Shown: one piece after another, positions 51,722-60,881 of the stretch
Numbering within the stretch: the first letter of the stretch is position 1
Layout: every line of letters begins with the position of its first letter
Source of the DNA: Mycobacterium sp. BK086
Lineage (GTDB): Bacteria; Actinomycetota; Actinomycetes; Mycobacteriales; Mycobacteriaceae
Assembly: GCA_004362315.1 (NCBI GenBank)
Contig: SNWL01000009.1
Coordinates: 186,001 to 250,000, forward strand
Reading direction: 5' to 3'
DNA length: 64,000 nt
Translations under genes and position numbers: made by a program
The notes under the pieces: model-generated
What the model saw: the letters and a program-made list of their open reading frames with translations, nothing else
Databases searched by the model: none
Told to the model about the DNA's origin: nothing

Positions 51722-52705
51722 TCAGCGGCGGAATTCCAAAACATCCGCCAGCGGCCGGCGGGGAGTGGCCGGCGGCAGCTGGGCAATCGAGGGCACCAGC
51801 CCGACGCGGATGAGCACCTGCGGGTGGTCCTGGGTGCCGGTCAGGGCGCGGACGATGTCGCGACTGGCCTCGAGTTCGGTCATGTGGGTCAGCGTGCAAC
51901 TGGCAAGTCCGGCCGCGGTCGCCTCCAGCAGGATGGCCGAGAGCGCCTCGCCGCATGCGAGCGCGTCCAGACGGGAGTCGCCGAAGGTCGACAGCACCAG
52001 GATCGTGGACCGGTCGTGATCGACCTCCGGTCGCCGGTCCGGGTGCTCTCCGGTGGGAAACGTGCGCGCGACATCGACCCGGTCCCGGTCGGCCCCCGAC
52101 ACCAGTGTGGTGTATGGCACCCCGTCAGATACTTCGTATCGTGCTGTCCACCAATACAATTCGGCTTGATACGAGGAGTCGTAGCGGCGCAGTGATTCGG
52201 TCAGCCGCGATGCCTGAGCCAGCTGTGGACGCACCACGTCGGGCAACACGTGCAGCGTGGTCCGCTCGGCGTCGACGATGCCGCGCAGCACCGGTTCGAA
52301 GACAGCCCAGTTCGGTGGTGATGTGAACGGCAACCGGTCGGTGTGCCGGGTCAGGATCGCATCGGCGCGGGCACGATCGATCTCGCCGACGAACTCCGAT
52401 GGGCTGACGTCGACGGTGGCCACGTGGCGGGGGTCGGCGGCATCGGGGAATCGGGCGATCTCGGCACGCCACCCGGTGGCCGCGAGGACTGCCCGCAGGT
52501 GGTCGAGCACGGCGCCGCAGCTGATGATCGCCTCCCGGCCGGAGGGGTCGGTGGCGTGCGGCACCCGGGTGGTATCCAGAAACAGCTTCAGCGTGGGTCC
52601 GTCGGCGACCCAGCGCCAGGGCTGGCTGTTGTGCACCGACGGTGCACGACAAGCCAATTCGACCGCTCTGGCGATCATTCGAGGATCGAGCGGCGCCGTG
52701 GCCAT
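51722..52705 (-). CDS. Acg/Rv3131-type nitroreductase-like protein
   Basis: A 327-residue FMN-binding Acg-family protein and paralogue of 46155. It has APSVHNSQPWRWVADG, LTRHTDRLPFTSPP and the C-terminal IRVGLVPS...PATPRRPLADVLEF. It probably stores FMN or buffers redox in dormancy. It lies just upstream of the strong DosR box; its own promoter region has a weaker box at 52739-52758. The presence of two Acg paralogues flanking devRS is a feature of the island. Confidence 0.89.
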   Translation of the reverse strand: MATAPLDPRMIARAVELACRAPSVHNSQPWRWVADGPTLKLFLDTTRVPHATDPSGREAIISCGAVLDHLRAVLAATGWRAEIARFPDAADPRHVATVDVSPSEFVGEIDRARADAILTRHTDRLPFTSPPNWAVFEPVLRGIVDAERTTLHVLPDVVRPQLAQASRLTESLRRYDSSYQAELYWWTARYEVSDGVPYTTLVSGADRDRVDVARTFPTGEHPDRRPEVDHDRSTILVLSTFGDSRLDALACGEALSAILLEATAAGLASCTLTHMTELEASRDIVRALTGTQDHPQVLIRVGLVPSIAQLPPATPRRPLADVLEFRR

Positions 52706-52738
52706 GACATCAACTCTAGAAAGGCCCGGCTCGGGTGC

Positions 52739-52758
52739 CAGGGGCCGGAAGTCACCGA
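52739..52758 (-). promoter_or_regulatory. Weak candidate DosR box
   Basis: Read on the minus strand this is TCGGTGACTTCCGGCCCCTG, 13 of 20 to the DosR consensus, 34 bases upstream of the Acg-like start at 52705. The AGTCCC half is poor. Confidence 0.35.
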
Positions 52759-52768
52759 AAGATGGGCC

Positions 52769-54166
52769 TTACCGGCGCGGCGGGGCCAGGACCTTCATCA
52801 TCATGCGCATCGCCGGTTCGGGCACCCGATCGCGCATGGCCAGTGCGGCACTGGCGACCCGGCCGCGCGCCGGGGTGCCGCGGCCGAAGATCCTGTTGAG
52901 CGGGCCGCCGGATGGTTCCAGCTCGACGTGCATAGGAGGTCCGCCGTCGGCGGCGCCCAGTGCCGACGAGATCACGATGCGCTGGATCTCGCTGGTGCCT
53001 TCGAAGATCGTGTACAGCTTCGCATCGCGATACCACTTCTCCACCGGATGGTCGCTGATGTAGCCCCAGCCGCCCATGGTCTGGATCGCTCGCTCGGTGG
53101 TCTTCACCGCGATCTCGCTGGCCGCCAGCTTGGCCATCGAACCCTCGCCGCGCTCGAACGGCACGCCGTTGGCGGCCATCCACGACGCCCGCCAGGTCAG
53201 CAGCCGGGCGGCATCGATCCCTGTGGCAAGGTCGGCCAGTGGAAAGGCGATGCCCTGATTGTCGATGATCGGGGCGCCGAACGCCTCCCGTCGATTGGCG
53301 TAGGTCGTCATGTATTCCAAAGCGGCGCGGGCGATTCCGAGTGCCTGTGCGGCCACCATCGGGCGGGTCTGTTCGAACGTGCCCAAGGTGGCCGAACCGG
53401 AGCGCCGACCGCCGGTGGCCATCGCTTCCCTCGTCTTGGCGAGCTTGTGTTCGAGCTTGTCGAGCCCGCCGAGCAGGTTCTCGGCGGGAATCCGGACACC
53501 GTCGAACTTCAGCTCGGCGGTGTGCGAGGCCCGGCAACCGAGCTTGTCGAGCTTGCGGACCAGCTCCAGACCCGGTGTGCCACCGGGCACCACGAACAGG
53601 GCCTGTCCCCGGTGGCCCAGCTCCTCGTCGACGACGGCATTGACGACGTGAACGTTGGCGATACCCCCGTTGCCGATCCACATCTTGTGTCCGTCGATCA
53701 CCCAGTCCGCGTCCTTTTCTGGGCCGGACCGGCGGGCTCTGGTCCGCAGATTGCGAACGTCGCTGCCACCCTCGGGTTCGGAGATCGCCAGCGCGGCCAG
53801 CTTCAGATCGCCTGGCGTCCCGAAACATTCGGGTGCCCACGTCAGCATCTGCTCCGGAGTCGCGGCCTGGCCGATCGCGGAGAGCGCCAGTGCGGGCATC
53901 ACCACCGCCAATCCGATTCCAGCGCAACCCCAGAACAGTTCCTCCATGAACATCGGCAGCGAAAGGCCGGTCGGGTCGCCGATCAGGTCCCGGTAGAACA
54001 GCGGACTGTAGAAGCCCCGCGCGGCCGCCTCTTCGAGTATCGGCCACGGGAACTCCTGGCGGCGGTCGTACTCGCCGGCTACGGGGCGGATGCAGTCGTT
54101 CGCGAATTCGTGTGTGCGGCGAGCGAGGTCGTGCTGTGCCGTCGTCGGCGTGAGGTCCAAGCCCAT
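52769..54166 (-). CDS. Acyl-CoA dehydrogenase
   Basis: A 465-residue ACAD-family flavoprotein, longer than the usual 385 because of N- and C-terminal extensions. LAISEPEGGSDVRNL is the FAD/substrate signature, DGHKMWIGNGG follows, and the C-terminal catalytic region is AIQTMGGWGYISDHPVEKWYRD and KLYTIFEGTSEIQR with the Glu as likely base. It makes the trans-2-enoyl-CoA in beta-oxidation of a fatty or cyclic acyl-CoA. It stands alone: the divergent ChaB-type gene starts at 54377. Confidence 0.9.
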   Translation of the reverse strand: MGLDLTPTTAQHDLARRTHEFANDCIRPVAGEYDRRQEFPWPILEEAAARGFYSPLFYRDLIGDPTGLSLPMFMEELFWGCAGIGLAVVMPALALSAIGQAATPEQMLTWAPECFGTPGDLKLAALAISEPEGGSDVRNLRTRARRSGPEKDADWVIDGHKMWIGNGGIANVHVVNAVVDEELGHRGQALFVVPGGTPGLELVRKLDKLGCRASHTAELKFDGVRIPAENLLGGLDKLEHKLAKTREAMATGGRRSGSATLGTFEQTRPMVAAQALGIARAALEYMTTYANRREAFGAPIIDNQGIAFPLADLATGIDAARLLTWRASWMAANGVPFERGEGSMAKLAASEIAVKTTERAIQTMGGWGYISDHPVEKWYRDAKLYTIFEGTSEIQRIVISSALGAADGGPPMHVELEPSGGPLNRIFGRGTPARGRVASAALAMRDRVPEPAMRMMMKVLAPPRR

Positions 54167-54376
54167 CGTGCGTCCCTTCGACGCCTGGGTGATACCTCCG
54201 GTACCGCATGATCAAACGTCGCACCGACAGTGCTGGAAAAAATTGGAGCCCGGGCTGCCGTGGAGTCGGGTTTTGCACGGCAGCTCGGGGCTGACTGGGA
54301 TATCGACGTCCGGCGGGCAGACGTTACCGCTGCCCGGAGAAGTTTCTGGCGTCCCGCCCCGGGTAGCCGTTCTCTC

Positions 54377-54793
54377 ATGCCGAAGACAACCAACGATGGC
54401 CGGGCCAAGAAGAGCGAACTGCCTAGCACGCTGCGGAAGTCCGAGCCGAAGGCGCAGCGGACCTTCGCCAAGGTGCACGACGCGGCGGCCGAGGAATACG
54501 GCGAGGGCGAGCGCGCGCACCGGGTGGCCTACAGCGCGTTGAAGCACAGCTACGAGAAGATCGGCGACCACTGGGAAGCCAAGGAGACCAAGGGGCCCTC
54601 GGACTCCCGGGCCCGCAGCGGCGGGCCCAACCCGACGGGCGAAACTGCCGAGGGCGTCAATGCCACCGCCAGTAAGAAGCACCTGCTCGACGTCGCCCGG
54701 CGGCTGGACATCAGCGGCCGCTCGACGATGACCAAGGGCGAGCTCGTCACCGCGATCGAGAAGGCGAACCGCCGCGCAACTCGGCGTCGCTGA
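54377..54793 (+). CDS. ChaB-domain protein
   Basis: A 138-residue protein. The first half is the ChaB domain (LPSTLRKSEPKAQRTFAKVHDAAAEEYGEGERAHRVAYSALKHSYEKIGDHW region), and the end carries a Rho/SAP-like helical motif (KKHLLDVARRLDISGRSTMTKGELVTAIEKA). It is very basic at the tail (RRATRRR), so nucleic-acid binding is plausible. It is common in mycobacteria but has no settled role. The start ATG 54377 was chosen over upstream in-frame options that have no family similarity. Its 3' end overlaps the convergent MFS gene by 47 bases. Confidence 0.85.
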   Translation: MPKTTNDGRAKKSELPSTLRKSEPKAQRTFAKVHDAAAEEYGEGERAHRVAYSALKHSYEKIGDHWEAKETKGPSDSRARSGGPNPTGETAEGVNATASKKHLLDVARRLDISGRSTMTKGELVTAIEKANRRATRRR

Positions 54794-56042
54794 AGAACTC
54801 GAGCAGGTAGCGGCTTTCCTCGATGTCACCGATCGTGCGCCGGGCCTTCCTGCGGGTGATCAGGATGCCGGTGATCGCCAGCACCCACACCACGTACTGC
54901 ACACACCATGCCAGCCGGAACGACTCGAACGAGTAGCCGCCGGTGGCGCCGATGACCATGCCCATCGCCTGCATCACCAGCAGTGAGGCGAGAAATCCGC
55001 CCATGTTCACCGCACCTTGGGCGGTACCCAGCGTGGAACGTGGATTGAACGTGCGGGCGAAGTCGAAGCCGACCATCGATCCCGGGCCGCCGAACGAGAT
55101 CACCACGATCAGCACGACCAGCAGCCAGCGCGGCGCGGCATGCGGCAACGCCAGCACGACCGTCCAGACCAGGGCATTGCTGACGACGATGCCCAGCACG
55201 ATCCAGGAGCGCCGGTGCGGATGCCGGCCGGTGACCATGCCGATCACCACCCCGAAGACGACCGCGGCGACCACCGAGATGGTCAGCAGTGTGCCTGCCT
55301 CGCTGCGCGAAAGATTTTGCGCCACCGTCAGATACGGGACACCCCACATCAGCGCGAACACGGTGACCGAGAACTGGGTGCCCATGTGGGTGAAGAAACC
55401 CAACCGGGTGCCGGGGCGCATCCAGATGGTCTTCACGCTGGCCAAGGTCTCGCGCAGACTGACCACCGGCTCGTGCACGGTCACCCCGGGTGGCGTGTTC
55501 TTGACCAGAAGCAGGGTCAGCACGAGCGACAGCACGCCCAACGCCGCGACGGCTGTGTACGCCCGCGTCCACCCTGAGCCGATCAGCAGGGACAGGAACG
55601 GCACGGCCGAAAGAACTTGTCCGAGTTGACCTGAGATGCCGGTCAATTGGGTCACCAGCGGGATCTGCCGGGGCTTGAACCAGTGCGGCACCAGTCGCAA
55701 CACCGAGATGAAGGTGAACGCGTCGCCGAGCCCGACCACGGCACGGGCTGCGATCGCGGTGGGCAGCGAGACAGTGAACGCCAGCGCGAGCTGGCCCGCG
55801 ACCATCAGGGTGCCGCCCGCGATGATCATCACCTTGGAGCCATAGCGATCCAGCAGCATGCCGGCCGGGATCTGCGCGGCGGCGTAGACGATGACCTGAA
55901 GCACGACGAACGTCGAGAGCACGCCGGGGCTGGCCGAGAATCGCTTGGCGGCGTCAAGCCCCGAGACACCGAGGGTGGTGCGGTCGAGGACGGCCACGAC
56001 GTAGGCCAACACTCCCGTCGACCACACAATCCAGGCCCGCAC
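54747..56042 (-). CDS. MFS transporter
   Basis: A 431-residue major facilitator with about 12 hydrophobic helices. The motif DRYGSKVMIIAGG after helix 2 is the MFS loop signature (G-x3-D-R-x-G-x-R/K like), and a long central loop around KNTPPGVTVHEPVVSLRET separates the halves. The substrate is not predictable: drug/metabolite or sugar/organic acid. The start is GTG 56042, behind AAAGGG. It is convergent with the ChaB gene, overlapping it by 47 bases. The polyamine ABC genes are on the same strand, but a 70-base gap separates them. Confidence 0.87.
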   Translation of the reverse strand: MRAWIVWSTGVLAYVVAVLDRTTLGVSGLDAAKRFSASPGVLSTFVVLQVIVYAAAQIPAGMLLDRYGSKVMIIAGGTLMVAGQLALAFTVSLPTAIAARAVVGLGDAFTFISVLRLVPHWFKPRQIPLVTQLTGISGQLGQVLSAVPFLSLLIGSGWTRAYTAVAALGVLSLVLTLLLVKNTPPGVTVHEPVVSLRETLASVKTIWMRPGTRLGFFTHMGTQFSVTVFALMWGVPYLTVAQNLSRSEAGTLLTISVVAAVVFGVVIGMVTGRHPHRRSWIVLGIVVSNALVWTVVLALPHAAPRWLLVVLIVVISFGGPGSMVGFDFARTFNPRSTLGTAQGAVNMGGFLASLLVMQAMGMVIGATGGYSFESFRLAWCVQYVVWVLAITGILITRRKARRTIGDIEESRYLLEFFSDAELRGGSPSRSR

Positions 56043-56112
56043 TGCCGATCACCCTTTCGCTGATTCGCCTCACCCATCATCTCTCGGCGACGCAAATTGA
56101 TTCCCGGGCCGG

Positions 56113-56913
56113 CTAGACCCTGGTCGACGCCGGATCACCGCCGAAACGCTGAGCCAGCCACACCGGGATCACCGCGATCAGGGTCAGAGTCGCGGCCACG
56201 ACGTTGATGACCGGGGCTTGATTGGGCCGGAACAGGTTGCCGAAGATCCAGATCGGCAGCGTCTGCACCGTCGGTCCTGCGGTGAACGTTGTGACGACAA
56301 TCTCGTCGAAGCTCAATGCGAACGCCAGGATCGCGCCGGCCAGCAGGGCGCCGCGCATCATCGGGAAGGTCACGTACCGGAACGTCTGCCAGCCTGACGC
56401 ACCCAGATCGGCCGACGCGTCGTCCAGCCCGGTGCCCATGCGGCGCAGCCGCGCCTGAGTGTTGTTGAAGACGATCACGATGCAGAACGTCGCGTGTCCG
56501 ACGATGACCGTCGCCAGCCCCAGCGTCATGCCCAATGCCGAGGTGAACGTCGCGTTCAGTGCGATACCCGTCACGATTCCGGGCAGCGTGATCGGCAAGA
56601 CCACCAGGAAGCTGATGGTCTGCCTGCCGAAGAACCGGTAGCGCTGGACAGCGAACGCCGCCATGGTGCCCAGCACCAGGGCGAGCGCCGTGGCGCACAA
56701 GCCCACCACCACCGAGTTGCCCAGTGAATGCCACATGCCGTCGCTGGCCCACGCGTCCGCCCACCAGCGCAGGGTGAAACCGGTGGGCGGGAAGGCGAAC
56801 GTCTTGGACGAGTTGAACGCATTGACGACGACGAGAAGCAGTGGCGCGTAGAGGAAAACGAGCACGACCAGCGTCCAGATCCGGACCAACCGGCGCAGGG
56901 TGGGCGACAACAT
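56113..56913 (-). CDS. ABC transporter permease, PotC-like
   Basis: A 266-residue inner-membrane permease with about six helices. The EAA-loop is DDASADLGASGWQTFRYVTFP, the contact site for the ATPase. The layout with a large N-terminal periplasmic loop (SSKTFAFPPTGFTLRWW) resembles the polyamine (PotC) class. It forms the second permease of the importer and overlaps the PotB-like gene at ATGA (56913), giving equal production. Upstream in-frame coding on the other side of that ATG lies inside the PotB-like gene. Confidence 0.88.
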   Translation of the reverse strand: MLSPTLRRLVRIWTLVVLVFLYAPLLLVVVNAFNSSKTFAFPPTGFTLRWWADAWASDGMWHSLGNSVVVGLCATALALVLGTMAAFAVQRYRFFGRQTISFLVVLPITLPGIVTGIALNATFTSALGMTLGLATVIVGHATFCIVIVFNNTQARLRRMGTGLDDASADLGASGWQTFRYVTFPMMRGALLAGAILAFALSFDEIVVTTFTAGPTVQTLPIWIFGNLFRPNQAPVINVVAATLTLIAVIPVWLAQRFGGDPASTRV

Positions 56914-57764
56914 CAGACGTTCTCCAATGCGCCGGTGCGCCGCATCGCCAGCAGGTACAGCACGATCGCGGCCAACGGAATCAGCGACAGCGCGGCCGCC
57001 AGCGGCTGGTTGTTGGCGGTCACCAGCTGCCCGTAGATGATGTTGCCCAGCATCTGAGTCTTGCCACCGACGATCGTCACCGCGATGTAGTCGCCCATCG
57101 ACAGCGAGAAGGTGAAGATCGAACCGGCGGCGATACCGGGAAACACCAACGGCGCCACGATGGTTCGCAGGGTGGTCACATCGGAGGCGCCCAGGTCGGC
57201 GCTGGCGTCGATCAGTGGGTCGGGCACCCGCTCGAAGGCGGCGAACACCGGGATCACCATGTAGGGCAGCCACAGGTAGGCCAGCGTGAGCACGGTGGCG
57301 ATCAGGCCATAGCCCGGTGTGTAGCCCGCCACCCAGTTCAGCGGGCCTTCCGGGGACAGCAGCATCCGCCACGCGTAGGCCTTCACCAGATAGCTCGCCC
57401 ACAGCGGTGTCGTCACCGCGACCACGAGGGCCAGCCGGACCCGCGGTGAGGCGACCTTGGCCATGTACAGCCCCAGCGGTACCGCGAGCACGATGCAGAT
57501 CACGGTGACGCTCAATGCAATTCCGACCGTGCGCAAAGTGGCCGTGCGGAACACGGCGTCGGTGAGCACCCGCACGAAGTTGTCGCTGGTGTAGGACCGC
57601 ACCACCGCACCGGTGAACGTGTCGGTGCTCCAGAACGCCGAAAGCAGCAGGACACCAAGCGAACCCAGGTACGCCACCACCAGCCAGGCCAGCGGCGGAA
57701 CAAGCAGGAAAGCGAGGCGCAGGCGCCGGCCCACCGCGTGCGTCAGCCCTTGATCTGCTGCCAT
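56913..57764 (-). CDS. ABC transporter permease, PotB-like
   Basis: About 283 residues with about six hydrophobic helices and an EAA loop IDASADLGASDVTTLRTIVAPL. It pairs with the PotC-like permease to form the membrane channel of a polyamine-type importer. The start ATG 57764 overlaps the binding-protein gene by 22 bases; GTG 57734, nine bases after that stop, is an alternative with an AAGGG site. Substrate preference is set by the binding protein, not this subunit. Confidence 0.87.
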   Translation of the reverse strand: MAADQGLTHAVGRRLRLAFLLVPPLAWLVVAYLGSLGVLLLSAFWSTDTFTGAVVRSYTSDNFVRVLTDAVFRTATLRTVGIALSVTVICIVLAVPLGLYMAKVASPRVRLALVVAVTTPLWASYLVKAYAWRMLLSPEGPLNWVAGYTPGYGLIATVLTLAYLWLPYMVIPVFAAFERVPDPLIDASADLGASDVTTLRTIVAPLVFPGIAAGSIFTFSLSMGDYIAVTIVGGKTQMLGNIIYGQLVTANNQPLAAALSLIPLAAIVLYLLAMRRTGALENV

Positions 57765-58936
57765 TTGTCGACCCACTCGCTGTAGGCCGTGCAGTTGTCA
57801 CCGCTGCCGTCCACGCACTGCTTCTGCGGCGTCGTCCAGTAGCTGATCTTCTCCGCGTAGGCCGCATCCGTGGCGTGATAGGTGTCGCAGAACGTCTTGT
57901 CGGTGGTGAAGTCGCAGGCCTTGGTCTGGGCCGGGGCCTCGCCGAAGTATTCGGCGACCTGAGCGTTGACCTCGGGTGAGGTGATCCAATCCATCCACTG
58001 GTACATACAATTGGGGTTCTTGGCCTTCGACGACACCATCCAGGTGTCCGACCACCCGGTCGCGCCCTCCTTGGGCAGCACAGTTGCGATCTTCACCTTG
58101 TTGTCGGTTGTGATCATGTTGGCGATCACCTGCCAGGTGGTGCCGATCACCGAGGTGCCGGATTCGAAGGCCTGCACCGCCTTGGTGTAGTCCGACCAGT
58201 ACTCGCCGATGTTGCCGTGCTGGGCCTTGAGCAGGTCGACCGAGGCGTTGAGCTGGTCCTCGGTCAGGGAGTACGGATTCTTGATTCCCAGTTCGGGTTT
58301 CGTCTTCGACAGGTACAGCGCCGCGTCGGCGATGTAGATGGGGGAGTCGTACGCGGTGACCTTGCCCTTGTATTCCGGCGCGCCCGGGAACACCGCACCC
58401 CAGGTGTCAGGGGCGCCCTTGACGACGTCGGTGTTGTACATCAGCAGGTTGGCGCCCCAGCCGTGCGGGATGCCGTACATCTGGCCGTTCACCGAGTTCC
58501 ACGGCTTGTCCTTGAGGAACGCCGAGATGGTCTCGTAGTTGGGCACGAGTTTGGTGTTGACCGGTGCGACGTCGCCGGCGTAGATGAGCCGCAGCGTGGC
58601 GTCGCCGGAGGCCGAGACTCCGTCGTACTGGCCGGTGCGCATCAGCTGCAGCATCTCGTCCGAGGTGTTGCCGATCTTGACGTTGACCTTGCAGCCGGTC
58701 TTCTGCTCGAACGGATGCACCCAGTCGACCTTCGGGTCGTTGGAGCCGTCCTCGGCATAGCCGGGCCAGGCGATCAGGTTGAGCTGGCCCTCGCCCTTGC
58801 CGAGCGCGGACAGCGGCTCCATTTTCGGTGGCGCCGTGGAACTTCCGCCGCCGGAGGTGTTGGAGTTCGAACAGGCGGCGACCAGTGCGGCGCACGCGAC
58901 CAGCGCGGCACCGAGGCGACGGGTGGTGGTTCTCAT
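57743..58936 (-). CDS. ABC transporter substrate-binding lipoprotein (polyamine-type)
   Basis: A 397-residue lipoprotein. The signal ends in the lipobox LVAAC with C22 for acylation, placing it on the outer face of the membrane. The fold is the PotD/PotF-like bilobed type, with NLIAWPGYAEDGS early and YGIPHGWGANLLMYNTDVV, YDSPIYIADAALYL and MYQWMDWITSPEVNAQVAEYFGEAP later, where aromatic and acidic residues could bind a cationic ligand. Polyamine is the likely substrate class, but sugars or amino acids are possible. The start ATG 58936 follows AAGGAGC. Several Cys pairs near the C-terminus may form disulfides. Confidence 0.87.
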   Translation of the reverse strand: MRTTTRRLGAALVACAALVAACSNSNTSGGGSSTAPPKMEPLSALGKGEGQLNLIAWPGYAEDGSNDPKVDWVHPFEQKTGCKVNVKIGNTSDEMLQLMRTGQYDGVSASGDATLRLIYAGDVAPVNTKLVPNYETISAFLKDKPWNSVNGQMYGIPHGWGANLLMYNTDVVKGAPDTWGAVFPGAPEYKGKVTAYDSPIYIADAALYLSKTKPELGIKNPYSLTEDQLNASVDLLKAQHGNIGEYWSDYTKAVQAFESGTSVIGTTWQVIANMITTDNKVKIATVLPKEGATGWSDTWMVSSKAKNPNCMYQWMDWITSPEVNAQVAEYFGEAPAQTKACDFTTDKTFCDTYHATDAAYAEKISYWTTPQKQCVDGSGDNCTAYSEWVDKWQQIKG

Positions 58937-58951
58937 GGCGAGCTCCTTCTC

Positions 58952-59974
58952 TTATGCGGACAGGGATCGGACGGCAGTGGGCGGCCAGGCCAAGACGACC
59001 GTGGCGCCGTGGGCGATGTCGGTGGAGGTCTCGGCAGACAGCAGTGTCGCGGTCAGGCGAACCCCGGAGGCATCGGCGGCCACTCGGGTGATCGGTCCGG
59101 CGTACACCACCTCGGCGACTTCGGCTGTGACACTGCGCATTCCGGCGGGCACCGGTTCGTCCGGGGTCAGCAGCAGGATCCGCTCGGGTCTGATCGCGAA
59201 CGTTCCGTCTTGCCCGACAAGGGCTTCGGCGGTCGCGCCGTCGACCACGTTGGAAGTTCCCACGAAATCGGCGACGAAGCGGTTGGCCGGGTTCTCGTAC
59301 ACTTCTCGCGCGGCGCCGATCTGTTCGATGCGGCCGTTGTTGAACACCGCCAGCCGGTCGCACAGGGTGAGTGCTTCATCTTGGTCGTGGGTCACGATCA
59401 CGAAGGTGATGCCGACTTCGCGCTGAATTGCCTTGAGCTCCACCTGCATCTGCTCGCGCAGCTTGAGATCGAGTGCGCCAAGTGGCTCGTCGAGCAGCAG
59501 CACCTTGGGCCGACCCACGAGTGCGCGGGCCAGCGCGACGCGCTGCTGCTGTCCGCCCGACAACTGAGCGGGCTTGCGCGCGGCGTGCCCGGACAGCCGG
59601 ACCATCTCCAGGGCGGCCCCGGTGCGTTCCCTGCGCTCGGCCTTGCCCACCCCTTTGACCTTGAGCCCGTATTCGACGTTCTGGGCCACCGTCATGTGCG
59701 GGAAGAGGGCGTAGTCCTGGAAGACGGTGTTGGTATCCCGCTTGGCCGGCGGCAGCGTGGTGACGTCGGCGCCGCCGAGGTGGACGGTGCCTGCCGTCGG
59801 CTGCTCGAAGCCGGCGATCATCCGCAGCACCGTGGTCTTGCCCGATCCGGACGGGCCGAGGATCGCGAACAGTTCACCGTCGTCGACGCTCAGGTCCGCG
59901 CCCTCCACGGCGGTCACGTCGCCGAATACCTTCCGCACCCCGCGCAACTCGATCTGTGGAGCGGCGGATGGCAT
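58952..59974 (-). CDS. ABC transporter ATP-binding protein, PotA-like
   Basis: A 340-residue nucleotide-binding subunit. Walker A is GPSGSGKTT (from residue 40), the Q-loop is FQDYALFPHMT, the signature is LSGGQQQR, Walker B is VLLLDEPLGALD, and the switch His is in VIVTHDQDEAL. The C-terminal TOBE-like domain (from about residue 240) is typical of the PotA/MalK group. It drives the importer encoded by the next three genes on the strand; the binding protein starts 15 bases downstream, so the operon is ATPase, binding protein, permease, permease. Confidence 0.92.
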   Translation of the reverse strand: MPSAAPQIELRGVRKVFGDVTAVEGADLSVDDGELFAILGPSGSGKTTVLRMIAGFEQPTAGTVHLGGADVTTLPPAKRDTNTVFQDYALFPHMTVAQNVEYGLKVKGVGKAERRERTGAALEMVRLSGHAARKPAQLSGGQQQRVALARALVGRPKVLLLDEPLGALDLKLREQMQVELKAIQREVGITFVIVTHDQDEALTLCDRLAVFNNGRIEQIGAAREVYENPANRFVADFVGTSNVVDGATAEALVGQDGTFAIRPERILLLTPDEPVPAGMRSVTAEVAEVVYAGPITRVAADASGVRLTATLLSAETSTDIAHGATVVLAWPPTAVRSLSA

Positions 59975-60146
59975 GGGTGGATCCTACGGATTGAGTTGTC
60001 GAACCGCAGCGTCATAGGCGACTTCGCCGGTCCTCGAACGCCTGCGCGACCGGATTCGCGATCGGACGTCAAATGCCCAGACGCGATGCAGATGTGACCA
60101 GTGGCGTTGATGGGGATGGTGGGGCAGTTGTCGTACTCTGAGGCTC

Positions 60147-60881
60147 GTGTCTGTGTCGCGCCGCGACGTGTTGAAATTCGCCGCCGTCACCCCGGCCGCC
60201 CTGGGTCTGGGCGCCGTAGCGTCAGCGCCTGCCGCGGCCGCGGCGCCAGCCACCGCGACCACCACCCCGCTGGGCGTGCTGCTGGATTACGCCGCCGGCG
60301 TCATCAGCGCCGCCGACATCCGGGCGTCGGGCGCGCTCGGCGCGATCCGGTACGTCTCGGATCGCCGGCCGGGCGGAGAGTGGATGCTGGGCAAGCCGAT
60401 TCAGCTGACCGAAGCTCGCGACCTCTATCAGGCCGGCCTGAAAATCGTGTCCAACTACCAGTTCGGCAAGCAGGACACGGCGGACTGGCTCGGCGGGCAG
60501 CAAGCCGGCCTGACGCACGCCAAGCGGGGCTGGGCGCTGCACACCGCGGCGGGCGGCCCGGTCGGAGCCCCTGTCTATGTGTCCATCGATGACGATCCCA
60601 GCCTCGATCAGTACAAGACGCAGGTCGCGCCGTACCTGCGCGCCTGGGAATCGGTGATCGGGCACCAGCGGGTCGGCGTCTACGGCAATTCCAAGGTCAT
60701 CGACTGGGCGTTGCAGGACGGCATCGGGACGTGGTTCTGGCAGCACAATTGGGGTTCGCCGCAGGGCTACACGCATCCTGCCGCGCACCTGCACCAGGTG
60801 GAGATCGACAAGCGCAAGGTCGGCGGCGTCGGGGTCGACCTGAACAACGTCCTGAAGCCGCAATTCGGGCAGTGGGACTGA
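60147..60881 (+). CDS. Tat-exported DUF1906 protein, Rv2525c-like
   Basis: A 244-residue exported protein. The signal peptide is of the twin-arginine type (SRRDVLKFAAVTPAAL, then Ala-rich to about residue 38). The mature domain LDYAAGVISAADIRASGALG to the end is DUF1906, a TIM-barrel fold related to glycoside hydrolases; YVSIDDDPS carries acidic residues that may be catalytic. In M. tuberculosis Rv2525c lies next to fas, and that order is seen here. It probably acts in the envelope on a glycan. The start is GTG 60147 (or the GTG two codons on). Confidence 0.87.
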   Translation: MSVSRRDVLKFAAVTPAALGLGAVASAPAAAAAPATATTTPLGVLLDYAAGVISAADIRASGALGAIRYVSDRRPGGEWMLGKPIQLTEARDLYQAGLKIVSNYQFGKQDTADWLGGQQAGLTHAKRGWALHTAAGGPVGAPVYVSIDDDPSLDQYKTQVAPYLRAWESVIGHQRVGVYGNSKVIDWALQDGIGTWFWQHNWGSPQGYTHPAAHLHQVEIDKRKVGGVGVDLNNVLKPQFGQWD

